From NCBI GenBank assembly GCA_039545295.1, contig BCIK01000025.1, forward strand, positions 331,603 to 395,602: a DNA stretch of 64,000 nucleotides. The letters run 5' to 3'. The notes under the pieces were generated by a model that searched no databases, was not told the DNA's origin, and was given only the letters and a program-made list of their open reading frames with translations. Made by a program: the position numbers and the translations under genes. Positions 22,208-35,221 of the stretch are shown here, one piece after another; position 1 is the stretch's first letter; each line of letters starts with the position of its first letter. Origin of the DNA: Udeniomyces pyricola. Lineage: Eukaryota > Basidiomycota > Tremellomycetes > Cystofilobasidiales > Mrakiaceae.

Positions 22208-25200
22208 TTAGCTCCGCATCACCATCGCATACCCAAGAAGCAAAACCAACAAAGCAACGAGCCAATAGTAGAACGTCCTGCCGTCTTGCTTGGCTGTCCC
22301 CTTGATGCGGACGGTGATCTCGACTTCACGCTCAACCTTGGTCCATCGTTCCAAACCGTGATGAATCAGACGTTGTTCGGCTCGTCGCCATTCGAGCCGA
22401 CCTTCGGAGCACTCGAAGATGACGTCCTCGGCTGGGTTGCGGACACCGTAGACTCGAGATGGGAAAAAGATCTCCGTCTCGGTCGTGGTGAGTGGAGTGA
22501 CGGGAGGAGTCGAGTCGTGGTCGTTTTCGTCGCTGTCATCTTCCGGAAGAGTAGAGGGGATAGTGGCAGTTGGTGGAAGAATAAATTTGAGGGTATAAGC
22601 CGCGGTTGACGGGGTGTATAGCGATGAGATCGGCAGGCCGGCCAAGGCGATGGGATAAGGCCGCTACGAAGGTAAGAGAAAGACCCGTTAGTGGTTGGAT
22701 CAATGATTATTGATTGGGCACAACGGCACGCGCCGGTTGGACCGTAAATGAGTACGACACACTAAGTCTAAACAAAGAGAAGAAGAAAATAACCCAAAAT
22801 GAAAAAGAACCAGAGCAGAATCAAAGGAAAGGGGCATGCTCACGACGATGACTTTGAGCAGCCGGGCTCCTGCGTCCCACCAGCCGGCTTCGAGGTTTCC
22901 CTTTAGGAGAGCATTTGCAGATCGCTCTTCCTCCGCTCGGGCGTTGGAAAACCAAGAAAAGTTTTCTCCGTTCCACTTGTCGCCGTCAATGTCGCTGTTA
23001 CCCGGGTTGCTGTGGCGATCATGCAGTGCCGAAACAAAGGGGTGAGACGGACATATGAACATCAGCAATCGTTATGTGGGCCCACCACAAAAGTGCTCTC
23101 GTGGGTAACAACCAAGCTCTGATGACGTCAAGACGAGGCTAAAAAAATTCTGTTTTTGAAAACAGACAAGACGAGATAACGCACTAATTCCAGAGTGTGA
23201 ACCCGCAGCCGACCTTGTCTAGCGCCCCCAGGACGGCACCCATCATACGTTCCTGCCTTGCGAACCCTTCACCGTTGCCGCCATGCTCCAAAGATCCGTT
23301 GAGGTCCATCGGGATGCCAATCTCGCCAATGACGACGGGCCGCTCACCAAGCTGAGCGTGTGAGTGCGAGAGAATGTTCGACAGTTGATGGGTGTAGTTA
23401 GCGAGAGCGCCGGACGTGCCAAAGTAGAGGCAGGACAGAATGAATTTGCCCTAGAAACGTCGATCCAGGAACGTGATGGTGCCATCGGAATCAGCATTCG
23501 AGAAAGACCAGGAGAAAACGAGTCGATGACCTTAGATAGAGACAGAAAAGACACATCACTCACTCGGGATAGACCTTGCACATTGACTGTCATCCAGTTG
23601 AAGCTCTTGGTGAAGAGAGCGTTGAGGTCGTACCAGTGAGGTGCATAGATCATCTCCTTAGGTCGGTTGTGCTCGGGCCAGTCTGGGCAGAACTCGTTCG
23701 GGATTGCCTCAACAAACAGGAAAGGGGGAGGCGCGTTGATGATGTTCGAGTTGGGTAAGGAAGAGACAAGGTTGGACCATCGATTGACCTACCAGAGATG
23801 TTCGACGGTGGTTGAGAATGAGTTTGGTCGGGACCCAAGGGGTGCAAACAAGATGAGACAGAAGCGGGGAAATCAGGGACCAAATTGGTTTGTTGGCAAA
23901 GATTCACAAGTCTGTCAGCTGCTACGTATTCCAAGGCTTTATCTGACAGATGATTGCAGAGGCAGAACTGACGAATGGATAATACGCGTCCTTGTAGAAG
24001 TCGATCTCGCGCCCGTTGTCGAGTTTAGAAAAGTAATGCTCACGAAGCGCTACGGCCTCATTTTTGTTGTCATCCCATCCCCAGACCCCCATCATTTCCC
24101 ACAAGCATCGACCGGCAGTCGGTCCGTCCTTCTTCCAGACGCTACGACCGCTCGGGTTGACGAGCACGTCCGAGGTATGTCGTGTCGGAAAGGGCCATGA
24201 CCGGGTGTAGTGCGGAATGCTTGTCGGGTGACCAGCGCCTAGAGCGAACGAATTGAGGGCTGAAGGGGTGAGGGAGAGGTGAAGGTCGACGTTATAGTTC
24301 CAAGAGTGAAGGGAAGGAAGCGTGAGGTACCCAGGATGAGGCTCGTTGAGTAGCTGTCAGAAGATGGACAACGGGTAAGAAGGGACGTGTGAGACCAGGT
24401 ATCCATGCGAGACATGTGAATTATAGGCGACATAAAGGGCAAGCGAAGTCCCACCACACACGGGAGATCGTTTGGACTCACCTCAAACCCCAAGACACCC
24501 TCTAGATCGCCAACAGCATCGACGAGCTGCTTGAAAGTGTTGAAGAAGGCGTCCTGAAGGTAGGTCTGGATACCGACCTCTTCCGTCTCTCCGTCTGACC
24601 CATAGCGTGCAGGCCGAGTGACACGCAGCTTGGATGCCAGAAAGTCGCCCGCCCAGAAGCAGGTACTGAGCGTGAAGTAAACAGAGATATACGCGCATCA
24701 GTATTCAGTAGGATAAAACAGGCCAGTCAAGGTGACAAGAGAAAGATCAGGAAAGGGAGTCCGAGAAGGAACCCGGATCCTCACTTCATAGTTGCACTGA
24801 TCACGATATCAAAGACCGGAAAGACCATCAGCTTCAGACCAACAGCCACAACATACTAGCTAGGAAGTCCAGTGTCTGGTGGACGTACCAAACGAGTTTC
24901 TGATAACCCGTCGGCCAACGGCCTCGGTCGACCTTCATCTCTTCGCCCTCTCGGACACCTCCGAGGTAAGCTGCACCCGTCTCTTCGAGCAGGATCCCAT
25001 CATCACCCAAATCAAATCCGACGGCCTCCAAGGTCCACCCGGGTGCACCAGAGCCGCCAGAAAGTCGAGACCACTGCCGAAGAGAATGGCGATGGTTTGC
25101 TATGTCAGTCACACGTCAAAGACGCGTCGCGTGCGAACAAGGTGAGACGAGGCGGAGGCATGAAGCCCCAGTCGAACAGCGATTGAGACAGAAACTAGAC

Positions 25201-25772
25201 TGACCACGTCCTGATGCATAGCCACAAAGCACTTCAGGCCGTACTTGGGCAGGAGTGAAAGCAAAGACCGGAGGTAGGACAAGTACTCGGTGTCGTATAT
25301 GCCGTGCCCAGCGTGTTCAATAGCCTCCCACGTCACCGTGATCCTCACTGTCATGGATTGTCACACCCGCCCGCTTGGGTATCAGCTTGTGAGATCGTTC
25401 GGACCAGGTGGTCACGCGTGACTCGTGGTACGCACAAAGATTGAAGCCCCAAGACTGAAGTCGAGCGAGATGATCGTCGGCTTCATCGAGAGGGAAAGGC
25501 CGGTTCACATAGCTGACCTCACGGTGTCGATCGAGGGGAAGATGGGGGCTCTGAGGGCTGCCATTGGGCCATTGGTTCCATGTCAGTACGGTGGTAGAGC
25601 TCTAATATACGTGTGAGAGAATCGAGAGGTCATGGTGTATGGGCGGTAGAGTCGTGACTGACTGGGGTACTTTGCTGGCTGCCCCGACGTTGGCACCTCG
25701 AAGCCAGAGGACTCGGCCCTCGCCGTCGATAAAGTGCCTTCCGCGCGTGATGACGTTGGTAGGAGGCGACAT
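22208..25772 (-). CDS. GH5 (subfamily 12-like) steryl-glucosidase/glucocerebrosidase
   Basis: A multi-exon gene, about 757 residues after splicing. The first exons are 25772..25671 and 25601..25436; a tiny exon near 24.79 kb encodes only part of CATMN. Family marks: LWLRGANVGAASK, YVNRPFPLDEADDHLARLQSWGFNL, RITVTWEAIEHAGHGIYD, FVAMHQDVWSRLSGGSGAPGWTLE, acid/base Glu in FELLNEPHPG, APHWYDLNALF, nucleophile Glu in VVIGEIGIPMDL. It has the C-terminal beta-sandwich of GH5_12 enzymes such as fungal EGCrP1/EGCrP2 and yeast YIR007W, which cleave glucosylceramide or ergosteryl glucoside. There is no signal peptide. A last hydrophobic stretch (FYYWLVALLVLLLGYAMVM) looks like a C-terminal tail anchor, so the enzyme may sit on a membrane facing the cytosol. 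Substrate between the two is not settled. The start is the first ATG in frame. Confidence 0.9.
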
Positions 25773-26502
25773 AGGTGTCTGTGGTCGATCTATTGAGGAT
25801 GAGGAGGGAAGAGAGAGAGACAACCAGAAAGACTACGGAAGGGTATGACGCGTGAAGAGATCGAAGCGCAGAGATCTGCAAGCAGAGGGGAACGCGTGAG
25901 GGTCAAAGTAACGGCTGGAAGGACAAGATTCAAAGTGAGATCCGCAGCAGGTAGGCATGGCTGAGTGGGCTGTACGCTCTATCGTCCTGTATCGTCCTGT
26001 GCAATATATTGTCTTTGGAACGCGCTGATTACGGTGAGTTCATCTCCATCATTTTTGGCGACTCTTTTAGCTTAACTTACACTTTCAACGGAATCGTCGA
26101 TCGTTAATCATGCATGATCATCAGCACATATAGCATATCAGGCTGTATTGATCATGTGATATGAGCTTTGCTGTACTTGGACGGGCCAGGGTGACAGACC
26201 CACAGGTCGGCTGCAGTTTGCGCTGCTCTTGGCTCATGAGATACCGTATCGTTATATATTATATATATCATATATCTTTCGGGGACATGTCTTATATGGA
26301 CTGATACTTGTAGCTGACATGGATTTCCTCATCTCGGCTGTGCTTGCTTCCGAAACGTCTAACCACCCATCACCTTTGATTCCCCCTGTCCATCATCACC
26401 ATTAACCCCCGGCCCCTTTGCATCCACACTTGCCCATCCTTCGCCCACCCCCTCGTCCTCGCCCTTCGATCATCGCACTTCGCTCAAACACATTCGGTCG
26501 CC
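25773..26502. promoter_or_regulatory. divergent promoter region
   Basis: 730 bp between two divergent genes. It has an AT-rich palindromic stretch (ATATATTATATATATCATATATC, about 26255-26277) and ATGCATGATCATCAGC near 26109. CT/CA-rich leader sequence precedes the plus-strand ATG. Confidence 0.45.
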
Positions 26503-29500
26503 ATGTCGGCCCATCAACCGTCTGCCACGCGGAATCACTCGTTCCAATCGCAGCAGCAGTACCAACAGCATCAACTCACCTATCCCAATTCTATCCACCC
26601 GACCGCCGTCGAAAGCTCGTCCTCTTCGCAGCCTCCACCCACGTATCTCGACATTTTCGAAGCTCACTGCGCCCAGACAGAACAAGACTATCTCTGGTTC
26701 CTCACCGAGCGAGTCCGGCTCGAAGACAAGTTCGCCGACGATCTTGCCCTCCTCTGCGGACGAACCAAGGCGCTCGACAACGGCGTTGACTATACAAGCG
26801 GTCGTCCAGGGGGAATGGGTTTGTCGGGCAACCCGCTTCCGGGAATCAAAGTCGCGTGGCGAACGCTGAGAGAGAATACAGAGTATGGTAAGCAGCCGAT
26901 CCCTGCGCGCGCTAGAGCACTCTATCAATTAACACCCAATGTCCCGCGACCGGTAGCTGATGCTCGTCTGCTTATGGCCTCGACAGAAATTGAGGCGCGC
27001 CGAGCTTTTACCCATAGCCTCAAGGAGGAAGTCATCAAACCACTCGAGTCTCTCAAGGCGACACAGACGAGGATCGCGAGTCGCATCAAGCAGGACGTCC
27101 GCTCGAGCCACGAGGTCATTACTGTTCTCCCCTTGGCCCACCACCGATGCGACCAGCGATGATGTTGCTAAACACTGACGCATCCCGTTGTCACATGGTC
27201 TACATTCCTTATAGAAATACGAGGAGCAATCGAATCTACTGCTCAAGCTGCAAAGGACGTACAACAAGGCATCTGCGGCTTATGCCGACGCTCTTCCCCA
27301 TCCGTCAAGCCTTCCAGGCTTCCATCAGCCCGCATTGGGTTCTCCTCCACTCGCCCAGGTCACCAACTCATATGCATCGTCCTCGCGTGGTCCTAATTTT
27401 GCATCCGGATCAGACCATTCTTCACCTTCCTCTCATCATTCCTCCATCGCGCCGCTCGGGTCCCCTTCCGCATCTTCTCAGCATGCCTTCCATTCTTCGT
27501 CGTCATCTGGGGGTCTCACATCCTCCGGCAACCATCGAGGGGATTATACACACGGCCCTACGCCGAGTATCACTGATCAGATCCGGACCAGCGTCCAAGC
27601 GAGAGATCGCGAAGCCCTTGTTTCAGGCATCAACGAACTCGCCTTGACGGGCAAGAAGCAACTCAATTCATTCTTCACCGGCCTCCGAGACCGCAGCGAC
27701 AAGAACTTCAACGCCAATCCTTTGGAAGAAGCACCCGGAGGAATGGGAGGCGCTAACTCGTCGAGTCTTCTGGGAAACCGACTTCGATCAGGCTCAGCCT
27801 CCAACGGTCCCTTGGGCAGAGGAAGCTTTGATGAGGCTAGGGAAAGGGAGCGGGAAGAGGAGCGAATCAGACGAGAGAAGGAACGGCTCGATCGAGAGAG
27901 GGAAAGGGAACGAGAGAAGGCCGAACTCGGCGTCGCCAAGATTGGCAAGCTCAAGCGAGAGATGGAGGACGCCGACATCAAGTACCGCGCTGCCGTGTTC
28001 CATCTGGAAAGCCTGAGAATCAACATGGAAAAGGTTGAGAAGGGAGGCGTAAACTCGGCCATTGAATTCGTCAGCGAGCTCGTACGTGCACTGGCTGTAT
28101 GATGCGACCACCTATAAAGTTGTATCTCCTGAAATTCTGATCGCTGATCACCGTATTACCACTCGTTACGATCTTGGTAGATCACGACCCTCTCCGTCTC
28201 TTTCAACAGATATTCAGTCGGCCTACAGGCCACGAGCATGACCACAGCCCAGCTCGCCCGCCAATCCGAAGACGCCTCGATCCGGATTGATCACCGACGC
28301 GACCTCGAAACGGGCACAAATGGAATGAGGTGGAGTAGGGAAGTCCCGCTTGGCAAGGTCCTCTACCAAAACTACGTAAGTTTGGGTTTGACTATAAAGC
28401 GATATTCGATTGGCTTCGGCTTACATGTCCAATCCGTACAGTTTGTCGGCCCTTGCAAGGATCTCATATTTGGTGTTAGCCTCCAAGATTACGCTTTTGC
28501 TCGTCACTGGCGAGATCCGACTCACATCCCGCTCATTGTGGAAAAGTGCATCCAAATGATTGATGCCCGAGGTCAGTAAAGATCTATCCCTCTCAACATG
28601 CTCTTTTTGTCGTCATCATGCTCATATCCATGGCATCTGATGCGTGTGTTGTCTTGAAAAATCTTCTTGCCAGGCCTCGACAGCGAGGGTCTCTACCGCG
28701 TCAGTCCTAGGCACGCTCGGATTCAGGAGGTAAATTTGCCGAGCCTGTGTTCTTTAAGTTAGTGCAGAGTGTGGTCCTTCCGTAATACTGATTGGGCTAA
28801 TGCTTATACTTTCATTCACCCAACGCAGCTGCAACACCAGATCGAAATTGACGAGGCGGCCTTCCAGTTCTCAGCATCTGAAGAGCCGGCGACGGTAGCC
28901 GCCATCCTCAAGCTCTACCTTCGTCGTCTACCCGAGCCTTTGTTCCGATGGCCACTGCAGGAGAGAATTACCTTTTCCAAGGAGAGGGACGAGCACGAGA
29001 GGAACGGATTCGCCGCCCTCAAGAGAAAGCTTGGCCGTTTACCTGCGATCCATATCAGCACGCTCAAGGCGATGCTTCGTCACCTCTCCAAAGTCGCTTT
29101 CTCCTCCAACAAGATGGACGTCCGGGCTCTTTCCATCATCTTTAGCTCCATCTTCTTTGGTGAAGACGATCTGACCGATGTCGCTGCTCTCGGCTTGCTT
29201 CAGTCGTCGACCGACACCGCCTTTGAGGACTTACTCTCATACTCGACCATCCTCTTTGATTCGCCCGAGCCGACACCCAAGGTACAGCCACGGCCGCCGC
29301 ATGATTTCGGTCTGCCACCCGGCCGAGGAAGGGGGGGCGGAGGCTCGAGTGCGCCTCTTAGTCGAACGCATTCACTAAGGCAACCGTCTACCAGCTCATC
29401 GTCCTCGAGCAGCTCGCCGAGCTCGGTAGAGTACCAGTCGGGTCTCAGCCGAGCCAACACTTCTGTCCGTCCAATAGCCCATGGCGAGCCTTTCCCCCCT

Positions 29501-30451
29501 CGTTTTCACCCTGGATCGCAGCATCCTCACCCGCGATCACATCAGTACCCTCCTCAGCATGCCCGTTCTCAATCTGCCTCTACAACCCCACCCCACTCTC
29601 GTCAACATTCCAACAATGTGCCCTTAACCGCTTATGGAGCATCGCACTCCGCTGTGTCCATTCCACCACCCCCACCCCCTCCTCCTCCTCCATCTTCACA
29701 TATCCCTTTCCCGCCTTCCGTCAATTTCACTCCTCAATCTGCACCGCCTGCTGGATCCCTCCATCGTCGTAATCTGTCAGCTCAAGGCCAAGCCCAGCTC
29801 CAACAAGCTCCTCACTCCGATGGCTCGACAGCCGTAAGACCCATGGGATCTCCTCCACTGGGACCTAACCATCAAGCTCGCACGCCTTCTTACTCGGGTG
29901 CCAATTCTCCCTTGATTCCGTCTCAATCTTCGTCTCATCATGTTCGTCAACCCTCTCGCGAGATGAGTCCTCCTATCACTCTTTCCCGTCGACCGAGTCA
30001 CCAGCAATCGATCCATCTTCCTTGTCCACCACCTTCCATCACCTCTTCTATCGAAGCTCATCGTCAACCCAACTTTGTCGGAGCGTTCCTGCGTACCTCG
30101 ACTCCTCCTCTTTCGATTCCTTCCAAATCAATCCCTTCGTCACAATTCGCGGCGACAGAGCCCTATACCAAGCCCTTTACCGCGCGTCATCCTTCAGGTC
30201 CGCCACTTTCCAGGAAACCGTCGATGGCCGAACAGCTCACCTCTGCGACAGAAGATACTGGTGGACTGAGCCCGCAAACGGTGAAGCTTGGGTTGCAGGC
30301 GGACGCGGTCCTCGATAGGTTGACAGCTGGGGGCACGTCGCCCTTGGAAGTGGAGGCTGCAAAAATTGCAAAGAGAGACGCAAAAGGCGAAAGGCAGGAG
30401 GAAGAGGAGGGGGAGGAGAAGGAGGAATTGATGGTTTATCAGGCTGAGTAA
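26503..30451 (+). CDS. F-BAR and RhoGAP domain protein (Rgd1-like)
   Basis: Seven exons (26503..26887, 26987..27114, 27215..28081, 28181..28375, 28442..28571, 28674..28729, 28829..30451) give 1127 residues. After a Gln/Ser-rich start, residues about 45-170 open an F-BAR domain (YLDIFEAHCAQTEQDYLWFLTERVRLEDKFADDL). It is interrupted by a Ser-rich insert and resumes with a long charged helix (RRKERL... KYRAAVFHLESLRINMEKVEKG). The RhoGAP domain follows: HIPLIVEKCIQMIDARGLDSEGLYRVS, with the catalytic Arg in GLYRVS, then LKLYLRRLPEPLF and KMDVRALSIIFSSIFF. The C-terminal 330 residues are Ser/Pro-rich with a run of eleven prolines, likely SH3 ligands. It should bind curved membrane and switch off Rho-type GTPases in polarity or cytokinesis. 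The closest known architecture is yeast Rgd1. Confidence 0.92.
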
Positions 30452-31254
30452 AGTTCAAGGCGACAGGGGAGGAGAAAGAAGGGGTCAAACATCAAACGGC
30501 CGGTGCAGGTTGCATTTCGTTTGGTTCGGTGTTCTGCTTGATACGATCTAAATTACCTTAATTTTTATCTCACATCTCTCTACTACCAAGAAGTTGTATT
30601 GCTCCTGCTCAGTTAACCAAGTGTATCAGGAGAGTCTGAGGGTTGAGAGGCTTGCTAGTCCCGTACGTCTGCACGGAAGTATGACTTGGATCCAGCTGGT
30701 CCACGTCTTGAATCATCGCAACGTGCAAGACGCAGTCGCAAGGCCCTGACGGACTTGTCGGTTATGACGCTTCAATCCCTCTCTTTGATTGCCCGTAATT
30801 GCCCGGTGTATCAAACGACACTCTCGTATCAACGTCTCCAGCTCTCAAGGTTCAAGAGTCTTGGATTCTGATCGATTAATCCTCCTATCTCGCTCACATT
30901 CCCTTGTCAGGCCAACAGAGCGAGCTATCAAAGGTCGGCGGCTGGAAAGATAAGGATCTCTTTTCGCCGGCCCGACGATTGGATGTTGGCCGCGGCGGGG
31001 TGCCTCCGTCGTCTGTATCCGCCCGTCAACCTCTGCTGCTGCTTGCTATTCATACATTCAACGATAAATGTTCCTCGCTTGTTCTTTGCTTTCCGACCAT
31101 CATCATCACCATCATCCTTACTCTCCTCGTTTCGACATCTTATCGTCTCTGCTAGTCCTTCACAAACCCCTTCGATTGCCATCAATCCATCCTGTCGTCC
31201 TATACAGTCTCGGCCGACTCCGAAAACAACCGACCAAACAATATCAACACCGAC
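30452..31254. other. intergenic, no gene seen
   Basis: Contains the 3' region of the F-BAR/RhoGAP gene and the CA/TC-rich leader of the next permease. No further gene supported. Confidence 0.6.
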
Positions 31255-34200
31255 ATGTCCAACCAACACCCCGTCGAATACGACATGAAGGACGCCGAGG
31301 ACTTCAAAGGAGGTGACAATGCGGACGTCATCGTTCAGGAAGCCCTCGACTCGAATGAGGGCGATATCACCGAGGAGGAGGAGCGTCAGGTTCTTCGAAG
31401 GATCGATTGGTTCCTGGTGAGTAATCTAGACGATCGCTGCTACGGCATATGATGGACCAAGTTCGCAGGGTTCTTTTCTTGCTCGTCCGTCAGACATGAG
31501 TGATCTGCTCTCTCTACGGATCGACTTAATTTTAACGAGGATTACTGAACGCGCCTGTATTCCTTCTCGTTGGATTTCTCTGTCTATTCCTGTCGTGATC
31601 AGATGCCGGTCAGTGACTGCAACCATCTCACCGCCCATGATGCCTTATGGAGCTAGGATATATATATATATATTCACGCCAAGATTTCGTCTTTGACTTG
31701 CTAACTTGATATGTTTTTCCTCGCCTGACGTTGCCTACTTTCTCACAGACACTCATGGTGACCCAGCTATTAGGATACTGCGATAAATCGGCTTTGTGAG
31801 TTTCTACCATGGGAGGCCAGGGGACGAGGGTCATCGGGAGAGATGGACGATGTGAAGCATCGTATTCGTAGGCGTACAAATCAGTCGGGCTTACCTCGTT
31901 TCATCTTATTTCGTAGGTCATACTCTGCAGTTTTTAACCTCTCCAAGAACCTCAAGCTCAAAGGCAACGAGTATGCGAGTTAGTGTCCCACGTACAGAGC
32001 CTCTCTGCTCGTTATCATCTCATCAAAGGCGTAATACCTACTGATCATTCCTCAACTTTGACTGCCGATGTTTATAGCCTTGGGATCACTGTTTTATATC
32101 GGATACCTCATCGCGTCCTCACCTGCGTCATACTGCCTTCAGAAACTGCCGTTAAACTACTTTGTCCCCGCTATTGTCATCGTCTGGGGTGTGGTGAGCG
32201 CATGCCTCCAAACATGTTTGTCTGCTATCTAACCCCCTCCGCCACAACACCCTTCCTCTCCCCCCTCCCCACTTTCTCGAACCGGCCATCATAAACTGAA
32301 TTTTTCAATGCTCTGGTGTTGTGTTTAGATCCTGGCCTGCACCTGCTTGGGTAAGAACTTTACCGAGTTCGCCATCCTGCGCTTCTTCCTCGGCATCGTT
32401 GAGGCAGGCATCACCCCTGCCTTCCTGCTCATCACGGGTACCTATTACAAGAGAGAAGAACAACCGTTCCGAGGTAGGTTTTACTTTTATCATGTCATCT
32501 AGATTTCATACGCTCGTGAGACGTACTCGATGCGTTGGCACGCTTTTTGTTTTCTTCCCTGTCGCAAGTGAGGCTAAACTTTAGCCTGCTTCATCGCCCT
32601 CTCTTTCTCTCTCTTTCGTAGCTGGTATCTGGTACTCGTACGTTTCTGTTCTCGTGATCAATTTCTCTCCAAACCCTTTTCCGACCCATGATCCGACTCT
32701 AAACACCCCGATGGTACTCTCTCCTCCCTCGCGATGCCCTCTTACAGATGCAATGGTGTGGGCGCCACGCTTGGTGGTCTCATCTCTTATGGAATGGGAC
32801 GAGTCGCCATTCCCGGGCTGTACGCCTGGGGTGGAATCTACCTCTTGCTCGGCGTTCTCACCTCTCTGTGGGGTATCGTCCTCTTGTTCTTAATCCCCGA
32901 GAGCCCAATGAAAGGTTCGCCTCCATTCTCCCCCTTTACTGACACTACATATCGGTCCAAGCGAGAGAGAACCACATCCTGATGACTTTAAGCTGTTTGA
33001 ATCTCCATCCTTCATACAATGCTCGATACACGTAGCCCGATTCCTTTCTCCGCGTCAACGCGTCGTTGCCGTCCACCGAATCCGAAACAACCAAACGTCG
33101 CTGCCGACCAAGGAGTTCAAGTGGAAGCAAGCTCTGGAGATCTTTAGCTTACGAAACCCTCAGGGCTGGTTGCTCTTCATCTGGGTCACTGCGAATGAGG
33201 TACGTTCCTCGTCTACGTTTGGCGATTACCACCGTTGTTTCTCTCTTTACCTTCGGTTTGCTGATTTCTTGGCCATGTTTTGTTCGCTTTCGTCGATAGT
33301 GTGTCAATGGAAGCGCCGTATTCTCAAAGGTCAGTCGGTCACAGCTTCAGACATTGTCAAGTTTATGTATATTAGAGAACCTTAGAAAAACTGAACAGGA
33401 TGGCTCTTGATTCCGTTCATATCCGCGTAACAGCTCGTCATTCAAACCTACAACTTTGGCACGTTGAACACCGTCCTCCTCGGCATGCCGACTGGAGTCA
33501 TGCAAATCTTTTTCATCCTCAGCGGAACGTACATTGCCCGTCGATATAAGAACATGCGAATCTACACCATGATGGCGTATCTTTTGCCGTCCGCGACGAG
33601 CATCATCCTTCAACTAGCTCTGCCCCGTTCGCAGCGAGGCTGGCTCCTTGCGTCTATCTACTGCTTGTAAGTGCATAGCTAATAACCTCGCATCCATGAA
33701 CCTAAATTCTCCTCCTAACTGACCTGCTGGCCAACGGTTTTGATGTTGCAATCACTCTTTTTTTTTTTTCGACTTCCTTGGACGTCATCGGAAACAGAGG
33801 CTCCTTTGTCACTTCCCTCGTCATTGGTCTCTCCCTCCCAACTGCCAACGCCAGTGGCTACACCAAGCGAATCGCCTTCACCGGCTTCATCTTCCTCGGA
33901 TACTGGTACGTTCCCTACAACCTCTCACCCCTCAACCATATCATCGATCCAAAGAAAGAGAGAAAACCTCTGATCTGGATGGGCGTTTGGTTTTGCTTTT
34001 TCTTCTTCTTCTTCTTTTCTTTCCTCACTCTTTCCAGCCTCGGAAACACATTGGGACCCCAAGCTTTCAAGACGGGCGAGACGCCTCCTTACAAGTCTGG
34101 GTTCATCAGTGAGTTATCGTTCCACTCATTCAGTCCCCCTTTTTCCGCTTATCATCGGCGTCATGCTCTTCCTCCCTTTCAGATCTTGCTTCTTTCTTTC

Positions 34201-34471
34201 AAAAATGATAACAATAAAATCCTCTTGATCCCCTTTGACTGACCCTTACTTTCCTTTGTTCTTCTTCGTTTACTTCTTTCTGGCAGTGTGTATCTGCATG
34301 CAATTCGTCCAACTCACCTGCCTCGGTCTTCTCCGACTCTTCTACGTCCGCGAGAACGCCCGGCGGGACGTCCTTCAGGCGGAGCAAGCCGCCCGGGGCG
34401 AACTCGTTGTCTACGAGACGTTTGCCGACGTGACGGACATGGAGAACATGTCGTTCCGATACCAGTACTAG
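31255..34471 (+). CDS. MFS permease, Dal5/ACS type, with 6-nt micro-exon
   Basis: Fourteen exons (31255..31416, 31604..31609, 31749..31795, 31917..31978, 32078..32193, 32329..32473, 32622..32637, 32748..32914, 33036..33199, 33300..33329, 33434..33666, 33798..33905, 34038..34108, 34287..34471) give 503 residues. Exon 2 is only ATGCCG, with an AG before and GTCAGT after. It supplies Met-Pro in RRIDWFLMPTLMVTQLLGYCDKSAL, where allantoate-permease relatives conserve a proline. Other marks: KNFTEFAILRFFLGIVEAG, the span 4 motif, and PESPM at the central loop. It should be a 12-span symporter for a small organic anion or vitamin-like solute; substrate unknown. Exon 7 is also tiny (16 nt). The C-terminal tail is acidic. 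It is the second gene of this family in the window. Confidence 0.92.
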
Positions 34472-35221
34472 AAGGGGAAAAAGCAAACAAAAAGGAGGAT
34501 GCCTTCGTTTGCCTTTTCCTGTTTTTGTCTTTTGTTTTCGTCTTCTGAAGCGGCGAGAGAAAGAGAAAGCGCTAAGAGGGAGAACCTGGTCAATAAAATA
34601 ACATCTGGAACTTTTTTTTTTCCCCCTTCTTCTTTCCTGTTTTTTTTTTCTTTTCGTTCTCATCTTTTACGTTTGTTTCTATTTTGGGTTTCTGGTTGGG
34701 ACTCGAGTTTTTTTTTTTTTTTTTTTCCTTTCTACTTTCTCTCCCTCTCTTATCTTCCCTGATTGTATCCTGGAGTTGTACCTCATTCATATATATATGG
34801 GATTTACTAATCTCGGTTCGCACCTGAAAAAGGCTTCACATCGGAGAAAGAGAGAGAGAGAAGAAAAATGGGCGTACCATAAGACGATTGTCACTCGACG
34901 TACGTACGTGTATTACGTCGGTAGTAGTGTACGTAGTATCCATCATGAATGATGCCCAGAGCGTCCAGTAGCGCAACACATATATAAGTCATGTGGTTTT
35001 TTTTTTCTTCTCTTTTCTTTTTTTCTTTCTTTTCTTCTTCACTTTTTTTTGGTTTTTTTCTCTCTCTTTTGAATGCATGCTGGATTCCATCAAAAGCTGC
35101 AAGCGGCCACGAAAGCAAGCTTCCCCAGCGACGAAAACGACATGGCAATCCTCTCTTGTGCCAAAGGCAAGAAGAAAAAAAGGAAGAAAAAAAAATCCCC
35201 CCAAACAAGATAATCAAGACT
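34472..35221. other. convergent intergenic region, T/A tracts
   Basis: Between the stop codons of two convergent genes. It has many homopolymer T runs (for example 34710-34726 and 34998-35006) and a short ACGTACGTACGTG repeat at 34898-34910. No gene supported; it probably holds both 3' ends. Confidence 0.6.
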
